Part shown: in pieces, positions 1 to 7,105 of the stretch
Layout: every line of letters starts with the position of its first letter
Numbering within the stretch: the stretch's first letter is position 1
Source: an uncultured Actinomycetes bacterium
Lineage (GTDB): Bacteria > Actinomycetota > Actinomycetes > S36-B12
Direction: 5' to 3'
NCBI GenBank assembly: GCA_903918595.1
Contig: CAIXFB010000303.1
Location: 1-11,617, forward strand
Length of the DNA stretch: 11,617 bases
Notes under the pieces: generated by a model
Seen by the model: only the letters and a program-made list of their open reading frames with translations
Told to the model about the DNA's origin: nothing
Database searches by the model: none
Program-made: the position numbers and the translations under genes

Positions 1-1
1 C

Positions 2-1219
2 ATTTCGTTCTTCTTGGTCGCTGCTGTTGTCGTTCTAGGCATTGTGGTGGGCGGGGGAATCGCCCTTCTGCGTTCACGATCTGCTCGAAAGACTGCACTT
101 GCGCCGGCAAAGCCGCGTCCGGGAATCGATTACGCCCCAGGAGTCGGCGATGACGACTCGGTGCCGCGCGACACCCCGAGGCGGCTTGTTGCAGAAGTAT
201 CTGTTGGTGCGAGTTTGGCTGAGCCGGAGACGGTCGCTGTTGAGGCCGGCACCGATGTTGCCTCTGACCTTGAAGGGCTTTGGGAACTCGAAATTCCTGA
301 ACCGACCCGCGGTCGAATGCATCGCTTGCGCGATCGTCTCGCCAGGTCGCACAACTCTCTCGGGAAAGGGCTCTTAGCTCTGCTCAGCAAGGGCAATATC
401 GACGCAACCACATGGGACGAACTCGAAGAGATCTTGTTGACCGCTGATCTAGGCGTTGCCCCCACCACAGAATTGCTCGATCGATTACGTACCCGGGTTC
501 AAGTCGAAGGTGCGGCAGATCCTGCGGTGGTGCGGGCCTACCTTCGCGAGGAGTTACTGACCCTCGTTGATCCTTCGATGGATAGATCGTTGTCGACCTC
601 GGCAGAAGGCCGTCCTGCGGTCATTCTGATCGTGGGGGTGAATGGCACCGGCAAGACCACCACAACGGGCAAACTGGCTCGGGTGCTGATCGCCGATGAT
701 CGCAGCGTGGTGTTGGGGGCAGCTGACACTTTTCGAGCAGCAGCCGCAGATCAACTGCAGACCTGGGGTGATCGAGTCGGAGCCGCGGTAGTTCGTGGGC
801 CAGAAGGTGGTGACCCTGCATCGGTCGCATTTGAGGCGGTGAGCGTTGGTGCAGATGCTGAAGTTGACGTCGTAGTCATCGACACGGCTGGCCGATTGCA
901 CACCAAAACCGGGCTCATGGATGAACTGGGCAAGGTCAAGCGGGTAATCGAAAAGCGAAGTGTCCTTGATGAGGTCCTCCTCGTCCTAGACGCCACCACC
1001 GGCCAGAACGGACTCATGCAAGCCAAAGTATTCGCTGAAGTCGTCGACGTGACGGGAATCGTGCTCTCCAAACTTGATGGCACGGCCAAAGGCGGCATCG
1101 TCGTGGCCGTTCAACGAGAACTTGGAGTGCCAGTGAAGCTCGTCGGACTTGGCGAGGGTCCAGATGATCTCGCACCCTTTGAACCCGAGGAGTTTGTCGA
1201 CGCGCTGCTGGGCAATTAG
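2..1219 (+). CDS. ftsY: Signal recognition particle receptor FtsY (probably 5' partial)
   Basis: FtsY is the membrane-associated SRP receptor GTPase. It docks ribosome-SRP complexes at the translocon by forming a GTP-dependent heterodimer with Ffh. Numbering from the TTG at 14, residues 1-19 are a hydrophobic stretch followed by arginines, the N-terminal membrane anchor typical of actinobacterial FtsY. A variable acidic/proline linker runs to about residue 100, the N-domain helical bundle covers about 105-180, and the G domain follows. G-domain motifs are P-loop GVNGTGKTT (208-216), DTFRAAA, DTAGR (290-294), SKLDG (352-356, with S where many family members have T) and GLGEGPDDL near 378. The frame stays open and hydrophobic (ISFF) from base 2 into the anchor, so the true start probably lies left of the window. 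TTG 14 has no visible ribosome binding site. The partner gene ffh is downstream, separated by the nitrogen cassette. The identification is very secure; only the start is uncertain. Confidence 0.96.
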   Translation: MSFFLVAAVVVLGIVVGGGIALLRSRSARKTALAPAKPRPGIDYAPGVGDDDSVPRDTPRRLVAEVSVGASLAEPETVAVEAGTDVASDLEGLWELEIPEPTRGRMHRLRDRLARSHNSLGKGLLALLSKGNIDATTWDELEEILLTADLGVAPTTELLDRLRTRVQVEGAADPAVVRAYLREELLTLVDPSMDRSLSTSAEGRPAVILIVGVNGTGKTTTTGKLARVLIADDRSVVLGAADTFRAAAADQLQTWGDRVGAAVVRGPEGGDPASVAFEAVSVGADAEVDVVVIDTAGRLHTKTGLMDELGKVKRVIEKRSVLDEVLLVLDATTGQNGLMQAKVFAEVVDVTGIVLSKLDGTAKGGIVVAVQRELGVPVKLVGLGEGPDDLAPFEPEEFVDALLGN

Positions 1220-1229
1220 TACCAAATCG

Positions 1230-1245
1230 TTAACGTCACTGAAAC
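1230..1245 (+). promoter_or_regulatory. Upstream GlnR-like half-site pair (imperfect)
   Basis: TTAAC-N6-GAAAC matches the actinobacterial GlnR box pattern GTnAC-N6-GAAAC in nine of ten specified or free positions; only the first G is T. Its GAAAC begins 31 bp before the GAAAC of the stronger downstream box, about three helical turns, so both could face the same side of the DNA. Taken alone the site would be weak. Its proximity to the perfect box and its place upstream of amt make it credible as an accessory site. Confidence 0.4.
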
Positions 1246-1260
1246 CTGATCGGTGGTTTT

Positions 1261-1298
1261 GTCACAGGACGGAAACGCTGCGAGCCGTTAGTCGAAAC
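1261..1298 (+). promoter_or_regulatory. Putative GlnR operator upstream of amt
   Basis: The region holds a perfect GTCAC (1261-1265)-N6-GAAAC (1272-1276) box. A further GAAAC (1294-1298) begins exactly 22 bp after the first. The known Streptomyces GlnR consensus is gTnAC-n6-GaAAC-n6-GtnAC-n6-GAAAC, that is two boxes repeating at 22 bp. Three of the four half-sites are therefore exact or in exact register, and only the second GTnAC position (1283-1287, AGCCG) is degenerate. The site lies 56 bases before the amt ATG, where nitrogen activation of amt-glnB-glnD by GlnR would be expected. I could not place a convincing -10 element relative to it. GlnR binding is inference from the motif and context. 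Confidence 0.62.
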
Positions 1299-1353
1299 GC
1301 TGCTGCCCGATTCTTGGGCCCGCGAGCGAATTCGACGATTGGGAGGTTCTCGC

Positions 1354-2649
1354 ATGGATTCCGCCTTAAACACTGGTGATACCGCCTGGTTGATCACTGC
1401 AACGGCCATGGTGTTGCTCATGATTCCCGGTCTTGCCCTCTTCTACGGAGGAATGGTCCGGTCTAAATCAGTACTGAACATGCTCATGATGGTGATGGGT
1501 TCGGCATTCATCGTGGGGATCTTGTGGGTCTTCTATGGCTACTCAATGACGTTCGGCACTTCAAGTGGCGGCCTCATTGGTAACTTCACGGAGTACTTCG
1601 GTCTCGAATCTCTCATTGCAGAAGATCCGGAAGCAACGACGCCTCCGATTGCTTTTGTTGCCTTCCAGATGATGTTCGCCTGTCTGACGGTGGGTCTCAT
1701 CGCTGGCGCTATTGCTGATCGCACCAAGTACGCGTCATGGATGATCTTCGCGGGTGTGTGGGCAAGCTTGGTCTACTTCCCGGTCGCGCACTGGGTGTGG
1801 GCTTCGGGCGGTTGGATCTTTGAGATGGGCGTGATCGACTTCGCCGGCGGCACTGCAGTTCATATCAATGCTGGTGCTGCTGCACTGGCTCTCGCCATCA
1901 TCATTGGTAAGCGCAGAGGCTGGCCAAAGACGCCAATGCGTCCGCACAACTTGACCGTCGTCATGCTGGGTGCCGGTCTTCTGTGGTTCGGTTGGTTCGG
2001 CTTCAACGCCGGTTCAGCGCTCGCTGCCAACAACACAGCCGCGGTGGTCGTCTTGAACACGATGGTTGCTACCTGCGCTGCTGCGATTGCGTGGCTTGTC
2101 GTTGAAAAGATTCGCGACGGACATGCCACTTCTCTCGGTGCGGCCTCGGGCATCGTTGCCGGCCTGGTAGCCATCACTCCGGCATGTTCAGCGGTGTCGC
2201 CCATCGGGGCAATCGTTGTTGGCGTTGCGGCAGGGGCACTGTGTGCCCTCGCAGTGAGCCTGAAGTACAAGTTCAAGTACGACGATTCCCTCGATGTGGT
2301 GGGTATCCACCTTGTTGGCGGACTCATCGGCACACTCCTGATCGGAATTCTCGCCACTGATGTGGCTCCGGCTGGAGTGAATGGGCTTCTGTACGGCGGC
2401 GGTACTGAGCAGTTGGGCAAGCAAGCAATCGGTGCATTTGCCGTCCTCGGTTACTCGCTGATCGTCACCGCCATAATTGCTCTCATCATTAAGGCGGTCA
2501 TGGGATTCCGCACCGACGAAGAGTCAGAGGCTGAAGGTGTCGACGTCACGGAGCACGCGGAATCCGCATACGAGTTGGGTGATTCTGGCGGTGGCGGAGT
2601 GTTCGCTGGAGTCGGACACGCTGCACGGTCCAAGTCAGAGGAGATGTAA
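1354..2649 (+). CDS. amt: Ammonium transporter Amt/AmtB
   Basis: This trimeric inner-membrane channel takes up ammonium and is plugged by PII protein when nitrogen is plentiful. The product is 431 residues with eleven predicted hydrophobic helices, a normal length for the family. Conserved Amt features include FQMMFA with F104 and F108 (periplasmic Phe gate), D162 in DFAGGT, the twin pore histidines H170 (VHINAG) and H319 (DVVGIH), and WFGFNAGSA with F217 (second gate residue). The C-terminal cytoplasmic tail carries FRTDEESEAEGVDVTEH, the segment that contacts PII. The frame opens at TTG 1339, but I chose ATG 1354 because GGGAGG (1341-1346) sits 7 bases before it and the protein then starts like other Amt proteins. 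The stop overlaps the glnB start (TAATG), which suggests translational coupling. A GlnR-like operator lies upstream. Confidence 0.96.
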   Translation: MDSALNTGDTAWLITATAMVLLMIPGLALFYGGMVRSKSVLNMLMMVMGSAFIVGILWVFYGYSMTFGTSSGGLIGNFTEYFGLESLIAEDPEATTPPIAFVAFQMMFACLTVGLIAGAIADRTKYASWMIFAGVWASLVYFPVAHWVWASGGWIFEMGVIDFAGGTAVHINAGAAALALAIIIGKRRGWPKTPMRPHNLTVVMLGAGLLWFGWFGFNAGSALAANNTAAVVVLNTMVATCAAAIAWLVVEKIRDGHATSLGAASGIVAGLVAITPACSAVSPIGAIVVGVAAGALCALAVSLKYKFKYDDSLDVVGIHLVGGLIGTLLIGILATDVAPAGVNGLLYGGGTEQLGKQAIGAFAVLGYSLIVTAIIALIIKAVMGFRTDEESEAEGVDVTEHAESAYELGDSGGGGVFAGVGHAARSKSEEM

Positions 2650-2987
2650 TGAAGCTGATAACCGCGATCATCAAGCCATTCAAGCTCGATGACATCAAAG
2701 AGGCGCTGGAAGGAATTGGCGTGAAAGGAATGACCGTCTCTGAAGCTTCAGGGTTTGGTCGACAAGGTGGTCACACCGAGGTGTACCGCGGCGCCGAATA
2801 CACCGTGACTCTGGTGCCGAAGGTGCGCATTGAGGTGCTCATCGAGGACGAGCGAGCCGAAGAGGTCATCGGTGCAATTGTGGGGGCCGCTCAGACCGGA
2901 AAAATCGGCGACGGCAAAGTGTGGGCCGTCCCGGTTGAGACCGTGGTGCGCGTGCGCACGGGCGAACGCGGTGCGGAAGCTCTGTAG
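2649..2987 (+). CDS. glnB: Nitrogen regulatory protein PII (GlnB/GlnK)
   Basis: PII is a small trimeric signal protein that reads ATP/ADP, 2-oxoglutarate and, through covalent modification, nitrogen status. It gates Amt directly. The product has 112 residues, the standard length. It starts MKLITAIIKPFKLDDIKEAL. The T-loop holds Q39 and Y51 (GAEYTV), the modified tyrosine, and the B-loop is TGKIGDGK (83-90). R101 and R103 in VVRVRTGERG are the usual nucleotide-binding C-terminal arginines. The start codon overlaps the amt stop, and glnD follows 14 bases after its stop. This amt-PII-glnD order is the GlnK arrangement of actinobacteria, where Y51 is known to be adenylylated rather than uridylylated by GlnD (Streptomyces, Corynebacterium). 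The glnB versus glnK label is a matter of convention; context favours the glnK role. Confidence 0.96.
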   Translation: MKLITAIIKPFKLDDIKEALEGIGVKGMTVSEASGFGRQGGHTEVYRGAEYTVTLVPKVRIEVLIEDERAEEVIGAIVGAAQTGKIGDGKVWAVPVETVVRVRTGERGAEAL

Positions 2988-3001
2988 ATGACCGTTTCCA
3001 C

Positions 3002-5308
3002 GTGAAGACGGACATCGCATCTGCTCGAGAGCAGGTCGCTCGGCGTTTGGACCTTTCGGGGTCTGAGCGCCGAGCTCTGCTTTCGTCGACTTTTGATGAG
3101 TGGCTCACTGAACTTTTTGATACTGCAGTGGCCAGCACTCACTCGAATCGGGCTGATTTCTGCCTTGTGGCTGTGGGTGGTTATGGGCGCTCGGAGATGA
3201 CGATCGCTAGCGACCTGGATTTGTTGTTACTTCACACAACCACGGCTTCCACAGGTCAAGCCTTTGCCGAAGCGTTGTGGTACCCAATTTGGGATTCAGG
3301 CATCGCACTTGATCACAGTGTGCGTACTGTCGCAGAGGCTCGGCGCCTAGCAAATGACGACGTCAAAGTTGTGCTGGGTCTTCTTGACTCCAGGGCCATC
3401 GCTGGGAATACCGAATTGGCGTCAACGCTGCGAGCAGAAGTGCTCTCTGACTGGCGCTCCCGCGCCTCTACTCGTCTCGACATGTTGCACGCCATGGTTC
3501 GGGAAAGGCGGGCTCGGTCAGGGGATCTCTCGCAATTGCTCGAGCCAGACCTCAAATCGTCATTCGGTGGTCTGCGGGATGCGGTTGTTCTCCGAGCTGT
3601 TGCGGCTTCTTGGGTGGTGGATGTGCCACACACCGGCTGGGAGGAATCTGCGCAGTTTTTGCTTGATGTTCGAGATGCGTTGCATCGTGTTTCCCATCGC
3701 GATCGCCTCTTGATGCAGGAGCAAGATGGCATCGCGGAACGTCTCGGAATGGACGATGCTGATGACCTGTTGCGGAGGGTGTACTTGGCTGCCCGTGACA
3801 TTGCGTACGCAAGTGATGTGACCTGGTACCGCGTAGAGCGCGCCACCCGAAAATCCTCTCGCTCGCGTATTCGTTCACTTGCTTCAACATCGCGCGATCG
3901 GATTCCACTCGCTGAGGGCGTTGTTGTTCAAGACGGTGAGGTTGTGCTTGCTCGCGATGCCAATCCGACGCGAGATCCAGGTCTCACATTGCGACTGTGT
4001 GCAGCGGCCGCCCAAGCAGGGCTTCCGGTGGCTCCTCATGCGCTCGAAAGGCTAGCTGTTGAATCTGGGCCGTTGCCCGTTGTTTGGCCACGCGAGGTTC
4101 GGGAATCATGGATCTCATTATTGGGCGCGGGATCAAGCGCCGTGGTGATCCTTGAGGCAATGGACCATGTAGGAATTCTTGGCACGTTGATCCCTGGGTG
4201 GGACCACGTTCGTTCTGCTCCCCAACGCAACGCCATTCACCAATTCACCGTTGATCGACATCTCATTGAAACCGCCGCGGCGGCGTGTGACCTCACCCGG
4301 GTAGTAGCCCGGCCTGACCTCTTGCTGGTCGCAGCTTTTCTGCATGACATTGGTAAAGGTCGCGGTGGTGATCACAGCGAAGTTGGTGCGCAGATGGCTG
4401 CTGAACTCGTTCCCATGATGGGATTTTCCGCTGCGGATACCGCTGTGGTCGTGACCCTTGTTCGTGCGCATCTTCTCTTGGCGGACGTCGCCACGAGGCG
4501 TGACCTTGATGATCCAGCAACAATCCGTCTCGTCACCGACGTCATCGAGGATCACGACGTTCTAGATCTACTCCATGCATTGACCAGAGCGGATTCGCAG
4601 GCAACGGGTCCGGCAGTTCAAAGTCAATGGCGGCAGCAACTGATCGGCGACTTGGTGTCGCGTTGCCATCGGGCACTCATCGGATCGAATGATTCAATCG
4701 AGTCGCTGCGTAGTGCCCGTCAGGAGCGCGCGCTGGTTGAGTCAGGGATCGTCGTGGCGAGTGAGCCCTATGAAGACGGTTTGGTGCTGACCGTGGGCGC
4801 ACCTGATCGGATTGGTTTGTTAGCACATGTTGCGGGTGTGCTCTCTATTCACCGACTTCAGATTAGGGGAGCACGGGTCAGCACCGTGGGGGAGCGGGCC
4901 GCACAAGAGTGGTTCGTCCGACCAGTTTTTGGATCGGCGCCAGAGGCAACGATCATTGCTCATGACATCAGCCGAGCGATTGATGGTTCCCTCGATGTGG
5001 CGGCACGACTCGAGGCGCGAGAATTGCCGCCTCGGCGAGGTAATGTGCCTCGCCCGGTGGTGATGATGCATTCTGATGCCGATCATCACACCATCGTGGA
5101 AGTTCGAGCTCATGATGAGCCGGGATTGCTGCACAAGATTGCCTCAGCGATCAGCGCGGCTGATGCCACCGTGACCGGAGCGAAAGTCGACACCCTTGGT
5201 TCGGAGGTTATTGACTCCTTCTTCCTCACAGACCGGTCCGGGGCAGCCCTCTCCCCAGCCCATGCCAATGCGGTCCGCACCACAGTAGAGGCCGCACTCT
5301 TAGCCTGA
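3002..5308 (+). CDS. glnD: PII nucleotidyltransferase / nucleotidyl-removing enzyme GlnD
   Basis: GlnD modifies and demodifies the T-loop tyrosine of PII in response to nitrogen status. The product is 768 residues; the E. coli enzyme is about 890. The nucleotidyltransferase domain has VGGYGRSE (58-65) and SDLDL with the metal-binding pair D71 and D73. A helical linker domain follows. An HD hydrolase domain shows H420, the HD pair H448-D449 (FLHDIGKG), H458 and LTRADS further on. Two C-terminal ACT domains begin near residue 593 (LTVGAPDRIGLLAHVAGVLS) and residue 696 (VEVRAHDEPGLLHKIASAIS). All four modules look intact, so the enzyme should both add and remove the group. In studied actinobacteria it transfers AMP rather than UMP, and I infer the same here from lineage. 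The GTG start has only a weak upstream ribosome site, so coupling to glnB translation is likely. The partners Amt and PII are the two preceding genes. Confidence 0.95.
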   Translation: MKTDIASAREQVARRLDLSGSERRALLSSTFDEWLTELFDTAVASTHSNRADFCLVAVGGYGRSEMTIASDLDLLLLHTTTASTGQAFAEALWYPIWDSGIALDHSVRTVAEARRLANDDVKVVLGLLDSRAIAGNTELASTLRAEVLSDWRSRASTRLDMLHAMVRERRARSGDLSQLLEPDLKSSFGGLRDAVVLRAVAASWVVDVPHTGWEESAQFLLDVRDALHRVSHRDRLLMQEQDGIAERLGMDDADDLLRRVYLAARDIAYASDVTWYRVERATRKSSRSRIRSLASTSRDRIPLAEGVVVQDGEVVLARDANPTRDPGLTLRLCAAAAQAGLPVAPHALERLAVESGPLPVVWPREVRESWISLLGAGSSAVVILEAMDHVGILGTLIPGWDHVRSAPQRNAIHQFTVDRHLIETAAAACDLTRVVARPDLLLVAAFLHDIGKGRGGDHSEVGAQMAAELVPMMGFSAADTAVVVTLVRAHLLLADVATRRDLDDPATIRLVTDVIEDHDVLDLLHALTRADSQATGPAVQSQWRQQLIGDLVSRCHRALIGSNDSIESLRSARQERALVESGIVVASEPYEDGLVLTVGAPDRIGLLAHVAGVLSIHRLQIRGARVSTVGERAAQEWFVRPVFGSAPEATIIAHDISRAIDGSLDVAARLEARELPPRRGNVPRPVVMMHSDADHHTIVEVRAHDEPGLLHKIASAISAADATVTGAKVDTLGSEVIDSFFLTDRSGAALSPAHANAVRTTVEAALLA

Positions 5309-5309
5309 T

Positions 5310-5338
5310 CTGACGCGATGCCGGGTCGCAGATACGCT
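5310..5338 (+). promoter_or_regulatory. Possible sigma70-type promoter for ffh
   Basis: CTGACG (5310-5315) and TACGCT (5333-5338) are separated by 17 bases. This resembles the actinobacterial housekeeping pattern TTGACn-N17-TAnnnT: the TGAC core is kept at -35, and both conserved ends of the -10 match. Transcription would begin near 5345, giving ffh a leader of about 35 bases. It lies in the only gap (70 bases) between glnD and ffh, where separation of nitrogen-regulated and housekeeping transcription is expected. It is a by-eye match only. Confidence 0.4.
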
Positions 5339-5378
5339 GGCCGCGTCCGGTTCTGGGTTTCTTCGTGAAAGGTGTGCC

Positions 5379-6926
5379 GTGTTCGCGTCTCTGTCCGACC
5401 GCCTTGCAGTCACCTTCAAGGGGCTTCGAGGGAAGGGGCGACTCTCCGAGGCCGATATCGACCTAACAGTTCGAGAAATCCGCACTGCTCTGCTCGAAGC
5501 CGATGTGGCCCTGCCTGTGGTTCGTGAATTCACGGCAACTGTGAAAGAGCGATCGATGGGCTCGGAAGTTTCCGGGGCGCTCAATCCTGCTCAGCAGGTT
5601 GTCAAGATTGTGCACGAGGAATTGGTCGCAGTCCTCGGAGGGAACACCCGCTCGCTCACATTGGCAAAGACCGGACCCACAGTGATTGTCCTCGCTGGTC
5701 TCCAGGGCGCTGGCAAAACGACGTTAGCCGGCAAGCTCGCCGTGCATCTCAAGAGCCAAGGACACACCCCACTCTTGGTTGCCGCTGATCTTCAGCGACC
5801 CAATGCCGTCGACCAACTCAAAGTTGTCGGCGAACGAGCGGGGGTGGCGGTATTTGCCCCTGAGCCGGGTAACGGGGTCGGCGATCCAGTCCGGGTGGCA
5901 ACTGCTGGAAAAGCCCAAGCGATTGAAAAAGTTCACGACATTGTCATCGTCGATACTGCTGGGCGATTGGCGATCGATGAAGACCTCATGAACCAACTTC
6001 GTCAAGTGATTGACGCGGTCTCGCCAGATAACACCTTGCTTGTTGTTGACGCGATGATCGGCCAAGACGCGGTCAATACCGCAAAGGTGTTTGCCGACTC
6101 CGTGGGTTTTGATGGCGTGGTGCTCACCAAGCTCGATGGTGATGCTCGTGGCGGCGCAGCGCTGTCCATTGTGAGTGTCACAGGTCGCCCGATCATGTTT
6201 GCATCGATTGGGGAAAAACTCGATGAGTTCGAGGTGTTTCATCCCGACCGTATGGCCAACCGAATTCTGGATATGGGCGATGTTCTCACGCTGATCGAGC
6301 AGGCTGAGAAAGCGTTTGATTCCGAGCAAGCAGAACGCATGGCCCGGAAGGTCAGCCAGGGCGAAGATTTCACACTTGAGGATTTCCTCGAGCAAATGCA
6401 ATCGATCAAAAAGATGGGCTCGTTGGGCAAGATTTTGGGAATGCTGCCGGGCATGGGCGACATGAAAGCCCAGCTGGATCAGGTTGACGATCGCGAGTTG
6501 GACCGGGTGGCGGCGATCATCTTGTCCATGACTCCGCAGGAACGGGCTGAGCCAAAGATTCTCAACGGATCGAGGCGTGCGCGCATCGCCAACGGCTCAG
6601 GAACCCAGGTTTCGGATGTGAATGGGCTGATCGATCGCTTTGGCCAGGCCCAGAAGATGATGAAGCAAATGGGTAAGGGAGGCATGCCCGGAATGGGGGG
6701 CATGCCGGGCATGCCTGGTTTCCCAGGTGGAGGCGGCAAGAAGTCCAAAGGCAAGTCAGCCAAAGCCATCAAGGCCCCGAAAGGTGCCAAGGGCCGCAGT
6801 GGCAATCCCGCCAAGCGGGCAGGGGGCCCGGGGGTTATCGACACCGGAGCCGATGCCCCGCTCGACATGACTCCGCCGGATTTGGGCTCGCTGCCCCCGG
6901 AATTGAAGAAACTGTTGGGCCAGTAG
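5379..6926 (+). CDS. ffh: Signal recognition particle protein Ffh (SRP54)
   Basis: Ffh is the GTPase and signal-sequence-binding subunit of SRP; with 4.5S-type RNA it delivers nascent membrane proteins to FtsY. The product is 515 residues, and much of the length beyond the core is a C-terminal tail. The N domain covers about 1-95. The G domain has the P-loop GLQGAGKTT (107-115), DLQRPNA, DTAGR (192-196), TKLDGDARGG (from 250) and GEKLDEFEVFHP. The methionine-rich M domain follows from about 325 to 433 and holds the SRP RNA-binding region SRRARIANGSGTQVSDVN. The tail has a Gly/Met/Pro stretch (434-453), a lysine-rich stretch (about 454-483) and an acidic/proline end with LPPELKKLLGQ. The GTG start has AAAGG (5368-5372) 6 bases before it. 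The P-loop Gln and TKLDGDARGG distinguish it from FtsY, which is encoded at the left of the window. Confidence 0.97.
   Translation: MFASLSDRLAVTFKGLRGKGRLSEADIDLTVREIRTALLEADVALPVVREFTATVKERSMGSEVSGALNPAQQVVKIVHEELVAVLGGNTRSLTLAKTGPTVIVLAGLQGAGKTTLAGKLAVHLKSQGHTPLLVAADLQRPNAVDQLKVVGERAGVAVFAPEPGNGVGDPVRVATAGKAQAIEKVHDIVIVDTAGRLAIDEDLMNQLRQVIDAVSPDNTLLVVDAMIGQDAVNTAKVFADSVGFDGVVLTKLDGDARGGAALSIVSVTGRPIMFASIGEKLDEFEVFHPDRMANRILDMGDVLTLIEQAEKAFDSEQAERMARKVSQGEDFTLEDFLEQMQSIKKMGSLGKILGMLPGMGDMKAQLDQVDDRELDRVAAIILSMTPQERAEPKILNGSRRARIANGSGTQVSDVNGLIDRFGQAQKMMKQMGKGGMPGMGGMPGMPGFPGGGGKKSKGKSAKAIKAPKGAKGRSGNPAKRAGGPGVIDTGADAPLDMTPPDLGSLPPELKKLLGQ
6681..6715 (+). repeat. Triple GGCATGCC repeat inside the ffh 3' region
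   Basis: Three copies of GGCATGCC start at 6681, 6699 and 6708. Each contains the palindrome GCATGC. They encode the repeating Gly-Met-Pro units of the Ffh linker after the M domain (GMPGMGGMPGMPG). The phase is codon-preserving (18 and 9 bases between starts), so the repeat probably arose by slippage within the reading frame and is explained by coding. Confidence 0.7.
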
Positions 6927-6952
6927 TCCACAGTCAGTGGGCCGGATTGGGT

Positions 6953-7090
6953 ATGGACAGCTCCTTCTGGCACACTACGAGGGCTATTGCTGGTCAGATG
7001 GTCCCTCTCAACCATGTGACAAGCAACCCGCAGGTCTTCACTGAGGTCATGTCCCCACGTGCCCGAGGTGCGCACCACCCCAATAAATAG
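6953..7090 (+). other. Short 45-codon ORF filling the ffh-rpsP gap (doubtful)
   Basis: The 179-base gap between ffh and rpsP contains an uninterrupted 45-codon frame from ATG 6953 to TAG 7088-7090. The product begins MDSSFWHTTRAIAGQMVP. Its stop overlaps the AGGAG (7089-7093) that serves rpsP. There is no good ribosome site before the ATG (only a GGG at 6949-6951), and the peptide has no motif I recognise. An open run of this length is not rare by chance at this base composition. The gap also holds ATGGT/ACCAT arms (6998-7002 and 7011-7015, 8-base loop) and a perfect palindrome GGTGCGCACC (7067-7076). I see no convincing promoter. It could be a leader ORF for the translation operon, or nothing. 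Confidence 0.18.
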
Positions 7091-7105
7091 GAGCAATGTT
7101 CTCTC

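Noticed and set aside
1860..2420. 186-codon minus-strand frame inside amt
   Set aside because: Its Ala/Pro/Thr-rich low-complexity translation is the reverse complement of amt transmembrane coding, so it is a shadow.
2988..3005. Five-codon ATG frame between glnB and glnD
   Set aside because: It has no ribosome site, is too short to assess, and overlaps the glnD GTG by chance.
5724..6401. 225-codon minus-strand frame opposite ffh
   Set aside because: It lies wholly within the well-supported ffh coding region, has no recognisable family features, and fits a codon-bias shadow on the opposite strand.
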